DNA from: UBA285 sp049970695
GTDB lineage: Archaea > Thermoproteota > Thermoprotei_A > Sulfolobales > Desulfurococcaceae
Assembly (NCBI GenBank): GCA_049970695.1
Contig: JBMFML010000003.1
Coordinates: 1-64,000, forward strand
Reading direction: 5' to 3'
Length of the DNA stretch: 64,000 nt
This document shows, piece after piece, positions 8,687 to 18,435 of this stretch. Positions within the stretch are counted from its first letter, which is position 1. The number at the start of each line of letters is the position of its first letter. Position numbers and translations under genes: made by a program. The notes beneath the pieces are model-generated. The model saw only the letters and a program-made list of their open reading frames with translations. It was not told the origin of the DNA and ran no database searches.

Positions 8687-10033
8687 ATGAGTTCTGTAGC
8701 TAAGAGGTATCCATTTGAGTCCTACTACGAGTACTTGATGCCCGGCTACACTCCAGACTTGGACAACGACGTAATAGCAGTATTTAGAGTTACGCCAGCA
8801 CAAGGATTTAAAGTAGAGGAAGTCGCCAGCGGCGTAGCAGCCGAGAGCAGCACAGGTACGTGGACAACGCTATACCCCTGGTACGACGTTGACAGGGTAA
8901 AGAAGCTCAGCGGCAAGGTGTACGAAATACTAGATCTAGGCGACGGCTCCTACCTCGTCAAAGTGGCCTACCCCGTGGAGTTATTTGAAGAGGGCAACAT
9001 GCCAGGGTTCCTTGCAAGCGTGGCCGGCAACATATTTGGCATGAGGAGAGCTGCGGGACTGAGGCTCGAAGACCTCTACTTGCCCAAGAAGTTCCTCGAG
9101 TACTTCAAGGGACCTAGTAAGGGCATTAAGGGAGTAAGAGACATATTCAAGGTCTACGACAGGCCAATAGTGGGTACCGTTCCAAAGCCCAAAGAGGGCT
9201 ACACAGCTGAAGAAGTCGAGAAGCTCGCCTACGAGATACTGGGAGGGGGCCTAGACTACATCAAAGACGACGAAAACCTCGCCAGCCCAAGCTTCTGCAG
9301 GTTTGAGGCCAGAGCAAAGGCAATAATGAAGGTCATAGACAAAGTCGAGAAGGAAACTGGTGAGAGGAAGGTTTGGTTTGCCAACATAACAGCCGATGTA
9401 AGAGAAATGGAAAGGAGGTTAAAGCTAGTGGCGGACTACGGCAATCCATACATAATGGTAGATGTGGTAATAGCTGGCTGGAGCGCGCTCACTTATATCA
9501 GAGACCTCGCAGAAGAGTACGGCCTAGCTATACACGCACACAGAGCAATGCACGCCGCGTTCACCAGGAACAAGTATCATGGAATTTCGATGTTCGTGCT
9601 TGCCAAGCTCTACAGAGTCATAGGCGTAGACCAGCTCCACGTGGGCACAGCCGGCTATGGAAAGCTGGAAGGCGAGAAAGTGGACGTAGTGCGGTACGCC
9701 AGAATTCTTCGCGAGGAGCACTTCAAGCCAGACCCCGACGACTTATTCCACCTCGAGCAGCCAATGTACCACATTAAGCCAGCTGTACCTGTATCGTCGG
9801 GCGGTCTACACCCAGGCATTCTGCCACCTGTTATCGAAGCGCTTGGAAAAGACCTTGTCCTGCAAATTGGTGGAGGAGTTATAGGACACCCGGACGGCCC
9901 GAGAGCCGGCGCAGCTGCCGTGAGGCAGGCGCTAGAAGCAATAAGCAAGGGCATACCACTAGAAGAATACGCGAAAACTCACAAAGAACTCGCCAAGGCA
10001 CTAGAAAAGTGGGGCTTTACCAAGCCCATATAG
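8687..10033 (+). CDS. rbcL: Form III ribulose-1,5-bisphosphate carboxylase, large chain
   Basis: The 448-residue protein carries the complete RuBisCO active site. Lys167 is in GTVPKPK. Lys193 (carbamylated), Asp195 and Glu196 are in YIKDDENLASP. His285 is in HAHRAMH, His318 and loop-6 Lys326 are in HVGTAGYGKLEG, and Ser371 is in SSGGLHPG. The phosphate-binding IGGGVIGHPDGP segment lies near 394-405. It is therefore a true carboxylase and not a RuBisCO-like protein, and the motifs match archaeal form III. In archaea this enzyme works after AMP phosphorylase and ribose-1,5-bisphosphate isomerase in nucleoside salvage, yielding 3-phosphoglycerate; neither partner lies in the window. There is no small-subunit gene. 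The ATG follows a strong GGGGGTG ribosome site. Confidence 0.97.
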   Translation: MSSVAKRYPFESYYEYLMPGYTPDLDNDVIAVFRVTPAQGFKVEEVASGVAAESSTGTWTTLYPWYDVDRVKKLSGKVYEILDLGDGSYLVKVAYPVELFEEGNMPGFLASVAGNIFGMRRAAGLRLEDLYLPKKFLEYFKGPSKGIKGVRDIFKVYDRPIVGTVPKPKEGYTAEEVEKLAYEILGGGLDYIKDDENLASPSFCRFEARAKAIMKVIDKVEKETGERKVWFANITADVREMERRLKLVADYGNPYIMVDVVIAGWSALTYIRDLAEEYGLAIHAHRAMHAAFTRNKYHGISMFVLAKLYRVIGVDQLHVGTAGYGKLEGEKVDVVRYARILREEHFKPDPDDLFHLEQPMYHIKPAVPVSSGGLHPGILPPVIEALGKDLVLQIGGGVIGHPDGPRAGAAAVRQALEAISKGIPLEEYAKTHKELAKALEKWGFTKPI

Positions 10034-10065
10034 CACTCGCGCTCCCGAAATCCTCTGATGACTAG

Positions 10066-10076
10066 CTCTTTTTCCC
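10066..10076 (+). terminator. Possible T-rich terminator after rbcL
   Basis: A CTTTTTCCC run lies about 35 bases after the rbcL stop codon in a spacer of 132 bases that has no other gene. A T run is the usual archaeal termination signal, but five T residues are a weak instance. Confidence 0.25.
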
Positions 10077-10165
10077 GGCTCGCAAGAAACTAATCACTAC
10101 CCCTCAGTTACGCATCAAGGCCCTTCTATAAGTGGTACCCGGCTTCTCAAGTCAGAGCTTTCTAT

Positions 10166-11446
10166 TCAGCGACGGAGAATTGCGCGCTTTGCTATTAGCA
10201 TCGCCGCGACAGCAAGAGCTGCGAGCAGTATAAGTAAGGTAGGCAACCAGGCTTCGGGGCTAGGAGTGGTGACCTGGTGCGTTGTTCTGGTTTCTTCTGT
10301 TATCGGGCTACTACTTGTTGCTGTTTCGACGGAGGTTTCAATGCTCTCTTGCGTTACTATAGTTGTAGTCGCTCTTTCGCTCACCTCGCCTTTTACCACT
10401 ACGTTAAAGTACTCTAGAGCGCTTTTGAGAGTCAGGGGGCTCCCCAGTGCTCTGCTCAGCTCGTCCTCTGTAAAAACGGCAATTACCTGCGTAGCATTAA
10501 TTCGCTTGTGTAAATCTACGAACTCCTTTAAGGCCTCCCTGCTAACGCTAGTTTCTCTCGTGTAGCCATCGAAGACAAATGGGCGCTCAAGCAGAGAGCC
10601 TGCGAGGAAGTCTAGTGATACCCAGCCGAGGCCCGGTATGTAGGCCATTACGTAGCCGTGGGGCCCGTTGCCTATGAACCTGTACGTGACGTTCTCTATG
10701 GGAGCAGTATAGTTGAAGCCGCTTATGTAGGTATAGCCCGTTGCCATTAGTGCTGGTATTCCATAGGCGTTTAGCAGCTCTATTAGTACGCGCGACATGT
10801 CGTCGCAATCGCCCCTCTTCTGCTCTAAAACCTCGTCGATACTTCTTGGGAGGGCGCTTGGGTCGTACTTTATGAAAAACCCGCCATAGATGAAGTAAGC
10901 AGCCGTGACTGCGATTCCGAGAATACTCGCTTCCCTCACATCAAAATTATAAAGCCCGCGGAACCAGTTTTCATAAGCCGGCTTAACTACCTCGACCACC
11001 TTTGAATAGGGTTCTCTCAAGTAGGAGCGCGTGCTTTCGGGTATTTCCCCACTTATGGGTGGCATGTACCTCGGGTTTCTGAGAGCCGCGCTAACGTAGT
11101 TGGAGACCTCTCCAAAGGGCCTGGTGCAAGTGACAACCTTGCTAACAAAGAAGCCTTCGAAATAGCCGGCTTCGGAGACGTTAAATGCGAACGCCTTAGC
11201 CGTCTCGTTGTAAACCACGTTGTAGGAGATTAAGTGGTACACCTCCTGGGTAAAGCCCTCTTCGAGAGTGAGGTTGCGCGGTGTCTCTAAGAGGAGCGTT
11301 TCATTAATTTGAGAAGTGCGCACTACTATGCCATTGAAGAAGTATAGCACTGTGCAGTAGTACCCTGTAGTTTTGGGACTGATCGCGCCTGACCCGAGCA
11401 GAAGCATGAAGACGAGCGTAACTGCTAGCGCGCGGATCCCGCTCAC
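10166..11446 (-). CDS. Membrane-anchored transglutaminase-like surface protein
   Basis: A secreted protein with a transglutaminase-like (papain-fold) domain. From GTG 11446 it has a clean signal peptide (MSGIRALAVTLVFMLLLGSG), a long extracellular part, a Thr/Ser-rich linker near residues 365-400, and a C-terminal hydrophobic helix followed by Arg/Lys that anchors it. The catalytic triad is recognisable: Cys in KRGDCDDMS, His in GPHGYVMAY, and Asp in VSLDFLAG. The frame is open to an ATG at 11503, but that would put 19 mostly polar residues before the signal sequence, so the shorter form is preferred. Family members include cysteine proteases and crosslinking enzymes; which applies here cannot be decided. 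It may process or modify cell-surface proteins. Confidence 0.75.
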   Translation of the reverse strand: MSGIRALAVTLVFMLLLGSGAISPKTTGYYCTVLYFFNGIVVRTSQINETLLLETPRNLTLEEGFTQEVYHLISYNVVYNETAKAFAFNVSEAGYFEGFFVSKVVTCTRPFGEVSNYVSAALRNPRYMPPISGEIPESTRSYLREPYSKVVEVVKPAYENWFRGLYNFDVREASILGIAVTAAYFIYGGFFIKYDPSALPRSIDEVLEQKRGDCDDMSRVLIELLNAYGIPALMATGYTYISGFNYTAPIENVTYRFIGNGPHGYVMAYIPGLGWVSLDFLAGSLLERPFVFDGYTRETSVSREALKEFVDLHKRINATQVIAVFTEDELSRALGSPLTLKSALEYFNVVVKGEVSERATTTIVTQESIETSVETATSSSPITEETRTTHQVTTPSPEAWLPTLLILLAALAVAAMLIAKRAILRR

Positions 11447-11607
11447 CTGCCATATCCCGGGCTCGCTAGTATCAACCAGCAACCCGGTTATTATTTTGTA
11501 CATGCCTCGCTACGTTAAGTGCTCTCTTGGGCCTCTTCGCGGAGATTCGCGAGTTTTTAGGCAGAGGATTGGTAGGGGCTAGTGAGGAAGCTGGCTTGCG
11601 AGCGCAG

Positions 11608-11692
11608 CGCCGGGGGCGGGATTTGAACCCGCGCGGGGGTACCCCCCACTGGCTCTCAAGGCCAGCCCCTTGGGCCGCTCGGGCACCCCGGC
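11608..11692 (-). tRNA. tRNA-Ser (anticodon TGA)
   Basis: This 85-nt class II tRNA on the minus strand has acceptor stem GCCGGGG/CCCCGGC and discriminator G, the serine identity base. The anticodon arm is CTGGC-CTTGAGA-GCCAG, giving TGA. A long variable arm (GGGGG-GTA-CCCCC type) is present, and the T arm is GCGGG-TTCAAAT-CCCGC. There is no intron and CCA is not encoded. Confidence 0.95.
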
Positions 11693-11707
11693 TCCGCTAC
11701 CCTAGTA

Positions 11708-12292
11708 TTATGGTTTAAGATATAGGAGGATATAACCCTTCTTGCTCATAGATTCGACGTGCCCATATACTTTTCTAGCTTCCCGAGCCAGGTACTCCCC
11801 TCCCTTAGCTAAGACGAACTGCGCAAACCCGTCTCTAACCAAGTGTTCTCGCGCTCCCAGTACTATGTCTTCTACTACCTTCATTCCAGCCGAGAGGGGC
11901 GGGTTGGAGTATATTGCGTTGAAGAGCACTCCCTTGACAGGCTCGTACCTGTCTCCCTCAAGCACTACTACGCGGTCCTCAACCCCATTGAGCCTGGCAT
12001 TTAGCTTAGAGACCTTTACCGCGAGTGGATTAATGTCAGTCATGTAGACCTTTAGTTTCGGATTGAGCTTTGCAGCTGTTACTCCTATTACTCCGTAGCC
12101 GCAACCAACGTCTAGCACAAGCCCGCTATCTGGAAGTATCATGTTTTCGAGGAGCAGTAGAGTTCCCTCGTCAACTCTCGTTCCCGAGAAGAGGCTGGAG
12201 TACGACACAAACTGCAGTGATACGTTACGTACTACCAGCGGTATTAAGACCTTCCTACCGGGTCCCCTGCCAGGCTTGTAGTAGTGCGCCAA
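11708..12292 (-). CDS. Class I SAM methyltransferase, RsmC/small-domain type
   Basis: The 194-residue protein is a Rossmann-fold methyltransferase of the MTS (methyltransferase small) group. Motif I is VLDVGCGYGVIGV (about residues 57-69), motif II ends in the acidic TDINP near 85, and motif IV is SNPPL near 131, typical of enzymes that methylate an exocyclic amino group of a nucleobase in RNA. The target, rRNA or tRNA, is not evident. The gene starts with TTG immediately after the TAG of cbf5, with no spacer, so it is almost certainly co-transcribed with cbf5 and the ribosomal cluster. This supports an RNA-modification role, by inference. Confidence 0.8.
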   Translation of the reverse strand: MAHYYKPGRGPGRKVLIPLVVRNVSLQFVSYSSLFSGTRVDEGTLLLLENMILPDSGLVLDVGCGYGVIGVTAAKLNPKLKVYMTDINPLAVKVSKLNARLNGVEDRVVVLEGDRYEPVKGVLFNAIYSNPPLSAGMKVVEDIVLGAREHLVRDGFAQFVLAKGGEYLAREARKVYGHVESMSKKGYILLYLKP

Positions 12293-13371
12293 CTACTGGG
12301 CGCCCCTCGTCTTCCAGCACTTTGGATACACATTGCGGGGCATCACAACTCTCTGAACTTCCGCTACGATGCCCTTGTCCGCCTTGGCTATCTCCTCGGC
12401 GTTTTTCAGCGCCTTGGCGAGCGCGACGAGCTCTCCTTTCAGAGTGAGTATTGCGACAGTCTTTCCAGCTTCTACGTCGCTCGTCAACTTAGCAACGCCG
12501 GGGGCAGCCAGGCTCGCTCCGTGAGCTATGGCATCCACCGCCGTATCTAATACTAGCACTTTTGGCAAGTGCACTATGCTTGTCTCAACCGGCAGTATTA
12601 CTCTCCTTAAGTACCTCTCGTCTCCATTGGTTTTCCACAAGTAGACGGCTTCGCTGACTTCTTGCAGCGTTACTAGCGTCTCATCCTCTTTATAAGGGCC
12701 TGTCCGCGTCCTCCTCAACTCCCTCATGTGAGCCCCCACACCAAGCAGTAGCCCTAGGTCGTGTGCAAGCTTTCTCATGTAAGTACCGGGATCGCAGAGC
12801 ACTCTCAAGAGCAAGAAGTTGTCTCTGTAGTCCAGCACCTCGATTTCATAAATGGTCTTTATCCTTACAGTGCGCTTGACGCTCGATCTTAGTGGGGGCT
12901 TTTGGTATATTTTGCCTCTGAAGTTCTTCAAAGCCTCTTCTACTTCTTCGAGCCGCACGGCTTTGTGTAGTTGCACGACCATTACGTATTCTTTTACGGT
13001 ATGCACAACACTTCCTATGACTTTTGTGCTATTAGCCAGTCCTATGGGCAGTACGCCCGTTACCTTGGGGTTTCCCCACCCGCCCCCGCTTAAGCAGAGG
13101 CGGGTTCTAGGGTGCCCCCGTGCCCAGCCTTGCTAACCCCCAATATTTTCTTAACCCATGCCACGACTTCGTGACTAGTAGGTCCAGGCGGCTTGTCCAA
13201 GTTTATGACTCCAAAGTTAATGTGATTCTTGATCTCCCTCTGGTATGGAAGTGTTCCGTAGTCGGGGTTGGTATCAGCTTCTCTCACTGTAATCCAGTTG
13301 TTTTTGTAGCCGGCTTTCTCCGTGATTTTATCAAGGAATTCCAAGCCCTTCTCAACAAGGCCCAAATCCAT
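12293..13371 (-). CDS. cbf5: Cbf5, H/ACA RNP pseudouridine synthase (interrupted by an archaeal intron)
   Basis: Coding sequence is join of 13371-13107 and 13071-12293 on the minus strand, 347 residues. Exon 1 begins at ATG 13371 and carries INLDKPPGPTSHEV and GHGGTL. Exon 2 carries KVTGVLPIGLANSTK, the catalytic-domain continuation, and the C-terminal PUA domain. Neither exon alone is a complete enzyme. Unspliced, the frame hits a stop a few codons into the intron; spliced, the junction codon becomes GAC, giving the essential GTLDPKVTG motif with the catalytic Asp. The protein isomerises uridine in rRNA and tRNA guided by H/ACA RNAs with Nop10, Gar1 and L7Ae. The frame is open to 13401, but the TATA-like TTTTAAGC at about 13404-13411 favours a leaderless ATG at 13371. 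Confidence 0.9.
13072..13106 (-). other. Protein-coding BHB intron in cbf5 (35 nt)
   Basis: On the RNA strand the region forms a bulge-helix-bulge. The intron hairpin pairs ACCCGCC with GGCGGGU. The central 4-bp helix pairs exon CCCU with intron GGGG. The 3-nt bulges are AGA and AAA. Cutting each bulge after its second base removes 35 nt (13106 to 13072) and joins CUAG to ACCCCAAG, restoring Leu-Asp-Pro-Lys. Moving the cut by one base gives the same mRNA. The exon-side helix is weak, as in relaxed mRNA-type BHBs. Cbf5 introns processed by the tRNA splicing endonuclease are known from Aeropyrum and Sulfolobus. Confidence 0.9.
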
Positions 13372-13420
13372 GCACCAAAACAGAGTTCTGCAGCAAGCCA
13401 TGCAAGAGCTTAAAATGCTA

Positions 13421-13714
13421 CTACGCGAGTGGCGAGAGCCTGGGCTTAACTCTCTCCTTCATGTAGTCTACTAAGCCGGCTTCTTCGAGCGCTTTTAATA
13501 CTTCTTCGTCGCCGGCCCCCCTGGGTATTTTCACGACTTTGTCCGTCGGCTCGAGGTGCTTTATGTTGGCCCTCCTTCTCTTAACGCCCGTCAAGCTCTT
13601 AGGACCCGTCACCAGCACGAAGTTCTCGTCAATTATGTCTACAATAACGCACTTCCTGCCAGCTTCTCTACCTGCTACTTTTACGCATATTCTACCTACT
13701 TCTATTGCAGGCAT
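13421..13714 (-). CDS. rpl14e: Ribosomal protein L14e
   Basis: A 97-residue large-subunit protein with an SH3-like KOW fold. PAIEVGRICVKVAGREAGRK at the N-terminus and VTGPKSLTGVKRRRANIKHL in the middle are diagnostic. The frame extends seven codons upstream to a GTG at 13735, but family members start at MPAIEVGR, and GGGG lies just upstream of the ATG at 13714, so that start is chosen. It sits 24 bases after cmk in the conserved archaeal order L34e-cmk-L14e-cbf5. Confidence 0.95.
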   Translation of the reverse strand: MPAIEVGRICVKVAGREAGRKCVIVDIIDENFVLVTGPKSLTGVKRRRANIKHLEPTDKVVKIPRGAGDEEVLKALEEAGLVDYMKERVKPRLSPLA

Positions 13715-13738
13715 AAACCCCAGCCCCGGGCGCACCTC

Positions 13739-14263
13739 TCAGAGCCTATTTTCCAGGGCTTTTTTAATGATTTCAAATGCTTCTCTAATACCTATTTGCT
13801 TGGTGTTTATAACGAGGTCGAAAATAGATAAGTCGTCTATTTCTATTCCGTACTGCTCTAGGAAGCGACGCTTTTGACTAGTCTCCCTCACGAGTGTTTC
13901 CCGCAGAGCCTTCTCAACGGGGACTCCATCTCTCGAAGCTATTCTGAGAACTCTGAGGGCTAGTGGTGCCGTTACGTATATTCTGAAGTCTACTATGTCG
14001 GAAACAATCCATGCTGCCAGGTGCCCATCTATTACGATGTTGTCTTTTTCGGCTGCTTGAAGAGTTCTTCTATCTACTTCTACGTCTATGCTTGGATCCA
14101 TCAAGGCCTGAATGCTCAGCTCTTCAAGGCTGAGACCGCGTTTCTCTGCTATTTCCCTGAAGATCCTCCCTGCCGAGAAGTACTCTAGGTTGAAGTGCTC
14201 TGCTATGAGCTTTGCCTGAGTGGTCTTGCCGCTTCCCGGTGGACCACTAATTACGATTTTCAC
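13739..14263 (-). CDS. cmk: Cytidylate kinase, archaeal type
   Basis: A P-loop kinase of 174 residues that phosphorylates CMP or dCMP with ATP. The Walker A motif is SGPPGSGKTTQAK near residues 7-19. The segment YFSAGRIFREIAEKRGLSLEE carries the substrate-binding region shared by archaeal CMP kinases, and IDGHLAAW near 80 and the RRxxE-type lid (RETSQKRRFLEQYGI) follow. The start is TTG 14266 or GTG 14263; GTG is taken as the commoner codon. Its place between L34e and L14e is conserved in archaea. Confidence 0.93.
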   Translation of the reverse strand: MKIVISGPPGSGKTTQAKLIAEHFNLEYFSAGRIFREIAEKRGLSLEELSIQALMDPSIDVEVDRRTLQAAEKDNIVIDGHLAAWIVSDIVDFRIYVTAPLALRVLRIASRDGVPVEKALRETLVRETSQKRRFLEQYGIEIDDLSIFDLVINTKQIGIREAFEIIKKALENRL

Positions 14264-14298
14264 CAAAACTGCCTACACCTGGCGTACTCGCAGAGGCG

Positions 14299-14580
14299 TT
14301 AGCCGGCTGCCAAAGACGCTCTTACCGCTTCTCTAAGTCCTCTCGCGAGGCACCTGGGGCATATGTAACCTCCGTAGGGCCTCTCCGGCCTTTTCTCGGT
14401 CTTCGCCAGTTTACTCAGCTGGTACGGCCTTAGCGCAGGCACTCCGTGGAGCTCTGAGCCACAGATAGCGCACTTGGCCTTACTAGGCCTCCTCTTCTCG
14501 TAGTGAATAGTGCTACGTCCGCCCGGCGTTGTAACTTTAATTCTCCTCCAGCTCCTGGTTCTAAACTTTGGGCGTGGCAT
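14299..14580 (-). CDS. rpl34e: Ribosomal protein L34e
   Basis: A 93-residue large-subunit protein. The start MPRPKFRTRSWRRIKVTTPG is characteristic, and it has a zinc-ribbon with CAICG and CPRC pairs. A TATA element (TATTTAAAAGC on the minus strand, about 14635-14646) about 60 bases upstream gives this end of the cluster its own promoter, separate from the secY-DUF106 end. Confidence 0.95.
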   Translation of the reverse strand: MPRPKFRTRSWRRIKVTTPGGRSTIHYEKRRPSKAKCAICGSELHGVPALRPYQLSKLAKTEKRPERPYGGYICPRCLARGLREAVRASLAAG

Positions 14581-14761
14581 TTTGTAAGCCCCCTTCTGTA
14601 AGAGCTCGTCATCACTTCTTCTCAGTATTCAAACTGCTTTTAAATAGCTCCATGAGCTTTGAGCTCTTGTCGAGAGCTCGTGTTTTAAGTGCCTCGCTTC
14701 TCTGCAGCACAACAGCACAGTAACAAGTAGTTAGAACATGGAGTGGTGTCCTTTCCCCGTT

Positions 14762-14783
14762 AAGGAGTGCTATTAGGCTCCTT
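14762..14783 (-). terminator. Hairpin downstream of the DUF106 gene
   Basis: AAGGAG and CTCCTT form a 6-bp stem with a 10-nt loop, 27 bases after the DUF106 stop, in a 229-bp spacer. A second perfect stem (GAGCTCT, 5-nt loop, AGAGCTC) lies at 14661-14679, just upstream of the L34e TATA box. The hairpins may mark a transcription boundary; archaeal terminators are normally T-rich rather than hairpins, so this is uncertain. Confidence 0.25.
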
Positions 14784-14809
14784 GGCTTGAAGGCTCCTCG
14801 ACAAGCTTG

Positions 14810-15296
14810 CTAGTCGGCTACTTTAGTTCCTCTTGAAATCGGGTATACTGAAAGCAGTAGGGCAAGCAACACTATGACTAAGAAGTGCACGTAGAGCTTG
14901 CCTTCGGGCGTTATTTTCGTGAAGAACGGTATTATGATGGGCGTCTCAACAAATTCTAAGCCAAGTATGCGAGACACGTACATCGTAGATGAGAGCATTG
15001 AAATGTAGACTACCGTAAAGAGCGCTAGGTTTAAGAGCATTAGCTTAGTCAGCTTGCCTCTAAAAGCTCTTGCATATGGCATGTACTTCCTCGCTCTTCT
15101 CAAGTCTCCCTTAGTCTTAACCTTGCTGGGAATTTTGCGTGCTTGCTCATGCAGTTTGAGCAGGCTAGCATAGAACTTTGATTTCTTAATAAACGAGTAT
15201 AGCAGGAGGTAGAGGTATACGTGACCTACAACAATTAAAATTATTAGTGACGCAAGCAAAGTACTCATCTCTACTACGGGCTTGTCCACAGGTTTG

Positions 15297-15307
<11 letters not shown>
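14810..15307 (-). CDS. DUF106 / EMC3-type membrane insertase family protein
   Basis: The 165-residue protein has an N-terminal helix (about residues 15-40), a cytoplasmic Lys/Arg-rich coiled segment (KKSKFYASLLKLHEQARKIP and RRARKYMPYARAFRGKL), and two further helices near 90-110 and 137-160. This layout matches the archaeal DUF106 family, distant relatives of Oxa1/YidC/EMC3 that assist membrane protein insertion. It starts with TTG 15307, overlapping the last 11 bases of secY, with GAGG upstream, so the two are translationally coupled. In many archaea adk separates secY from this gene; here it does not. Confidence 0.85.
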
Positions 15308-16721
<1,414 letters not shown>

Positions 16722-16792
16722 TAAGTTGCACCGTGCTAGCTGTACTACTCGTGTTTAGTACAGCTAGATAGCCTTAAATCTCTCTTAGTGCT

Positions 16793-17257
16793 TTAGGGGC
16801 CCGAGCGGGCTTCTTCAAGTAATACTACCACTCCACCGGCTTCTTCTATTTTTCTCTTTGCAGACTCTGTAATGCTCTTAGCTATCAGCTTTATTGGGAG
16901 AGTTACCCTGCCCTTTCCAAGTACCTTGTCGTAGCCCATTTCAGCGGTGTTTACGACTATTAGCTCTCCATCCCTAATTGCCGCGTTTTTTGCTACCATT
17001 TCTAAGGCAAGCTCGTTTACTTCTCCAACGTTTATTACTGCTGGCTGCTTCTTTAACTGCTGTACACTCGTAAATCCGTGCTTGCCATACCAGTTAGGAG
17101 CGTACTTTATCATCCACATAACTTTGTGCTTGTGGAATCCCACAGCGCCTACTCCACCCCTCGACCCGCTCTTTCTGTGCTGGCCTACTCTGCCCCAGCC
17201 CATTGTCCTGGTTCTGCCCCTTAGTTTTCTCGACTTCTTCTCCCTCCGGACAACCAT
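16793..17257 (-). CDS. rpl15: Ribosomal protein L15
   Basis: A 154-residue large-subunit protein with a basic, Gly-rich N-terminus (RKLRGRTRTMGWGRVGQHRK, then SGSRGGVGAVGFHKHK) and the C-terminal ITESAKRKIEEAGGVVVLLE typical of archaeal L15. ATG start. It lies between L30 and SecY in conserved order. Confidence 0.97.
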   Translation of the reverse strand: MVVRREKKSRKLRGRTRTMGWGRVGQHRKSGSRGGVGAVGFHKHKVMWMIKYAPNWYGKHGFTSVQQLKKQPAVINVGEVNELALEMVAKNAAIRDGELIVVNTAEMGYDKVLGKGRVTLPIKLIAKSITESAKRKIEEAGGVVVLLEEARSGP

Positions 17258-17269
17258 GCATAACCCCCT

Positions 17270-17776
17270 TTACAGCATTTTTCTAATTAGCTCGTTTATC
17301 GCATATCCTCTGTATCCCAGTTCTCCTCCTTGTCCGTACGGCTTTCTTATGGATCCCCTAAAGCCCTTCCTCGGCGGGTGCAGCCTGAACACCGGCTTTA
17401 TTATATTATCCATTTTGTGAAGAGCTACTTTACCTTCTAAAATGGCGTCCGCGAGCGCAGGTATTCCGCCTGTAATGCCGAACTTCGCTAAGTGCTTGTC
17501 TACGTACTCGTCTGTTAGTGGCTTGCCACCTGGTATTCTGCCTCTTTTACGTAACAGCTCAATTAAAGTTTCGCGGTCTATTTCGCCCCACGTAACCCAA
17601 TCCTTCGCTTTCCTGAGCATTCCCTCGAGAGTAGGTGATGCGGGATACAAGACGCAGTGAAACTTCTTGTGAAGCCTTAACAGTTTCAAGGTGTGCTCGA
17701 CTTCGTAGGGGCAGTCGACTTGACCCCTTATTCTTATAATGGCGTACACAGGCGTCTTGCCAGCCGAGGGCTTCAC
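17270..17776 (-). CDS. rpl30: Ribosomal protein L30
   Basis: A 168-residue archaeal/eukaryotic-type L30 (L7 family). It contains YAIIRIRGQVDCPYEVEHTL, TLKLLRLHKKFHCVLYP and the GFRGSIRKPYGQGGELGYRG C-terminal segment. GTG start, with GGGGG at the end of S5 serving as ribosome site. Confidence 0.96.
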   Translation of the reverse strand: MKPSAGKTPVYAIIRIRGQVDCPYEVEHTLKLLRLHKKFHCVLYPASPTLEGMLRKAKDWVTWGEIDRETLIELLRKRGRIPGGKPLTDEYVDKHLAKFGITGGIPALADAILEGKVALHKMDNIIKPVFRLHPPRKGFRGSIRKPYGQGGELGYRGYAINELIRKML

Positions 17777-17779
17777 CAG

Positions 17780-18433
17780 TTACCCCCTTGTCCACTCAAG
17801 TGGTGTGACGAACTTGTAGGTGTTGTGCAGTGCGTTTACAACGGCTTTTGCAAAATTCAGGGTTGTCCTAGTTTCTCCAAAGCTCTGCGTCCAGACATCT
17901 TTTAGACCTGCGAGCCTCAAGACTACTTTTGCCACGTCGCCTGCCACGAGCCCTGTTCCACGAGGCGCCGGTTTTAGCGTTACTCTTACGCTGCCGCTCT
18001 TGCCCGAAACCACGAAGGGTACTGTGTGGGGCTCGGAGCACCTGCACTCCCAGCTTCCACAGCCTCTTTTAATAGGGCGTATGTTGAGTTTGGCGTCTCT
18101 AATGGCTTTTGCTAAGGCTTCAGCATACTGCCTTGCTTTGCCCACGCCTATGCCCACATAGCCGTTTTCATTGCCCACTACAACTACTACTTGAAACTTC
18201 GACCTCCTCCCAGCGTCCGTCATTTTCTGGACTATTCTAGCGTCTATCCTAACATACTTGAGGTCCGGAAGCAGGTAATCGACTATCTCCGGCTCTAGCA
18301 GAGGAAGGTTTTGCTCGAAGACATCCTTTAAGCTCGTTACCTTACCCTCTAGTACGAGCTTCCCGGTTTTTGTGCGTGGAACCCACTTCTCGAGCGCCGC
18401 TTTATCTACTGCTGGCATTGGGTTGTAAGACAT
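17780..18433 (-). CDS. rps5: Ribosomal protein S5
   Basis: A 217-residue small-subunit protein. The double-stranded RNA-binding-like part contains the KMTDAGRRSKFQVVVVVGN segment, followed by GVGKARQYAEALAKAI and the APRGTGLVAG glycine loop. A CxC-type cluster (RGCGSWECRCSEPH) in the middle, common in archaeal S5, may bind a metal. Confidence 0.97.
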   Translation of the reverse strand: MSYNPMPAVDKAALEKWVPRTKTGKLVLEGKVTSLKDVFEQNLPLLEPEIVDYLLPDLKYVRIDARIVQKMTDAGRRSKFQVVVVVGNENGYVGIGVGKARQYAEALAKAIRDAKLNIRPIKRGCGSWECRCSEPHTVPFVVSGKSGSVRVTLKPAPRGTGLVAGDVAKVVLRLAGLKDVWTQSFGETRTTLNFAKAVVNALHNTYKFVTPLEWTRG

Positions 18434-18435
18434 AA

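Noticed and set aside
10054..10120. CTGATGA after rbcL as a C box
   Set aside because: No box D at suitable distance and no terminal pairing; a T run interrupts the would-be guide.
13090..13401. Two separate short genes at cbf5, or a frameshifted pseudogene
   Set aside because: The interruption has an exact BHB fold and removal restores both the reading frame and the catalytic motif.
14600..14630. GTGATGA with a nearby CTGA on the minus strand, resembling C/D boxes
   Set aside because: The CTGA lies before the C-like box and no second pair or terminal stem is present; the site is within the leader of rpl34e.
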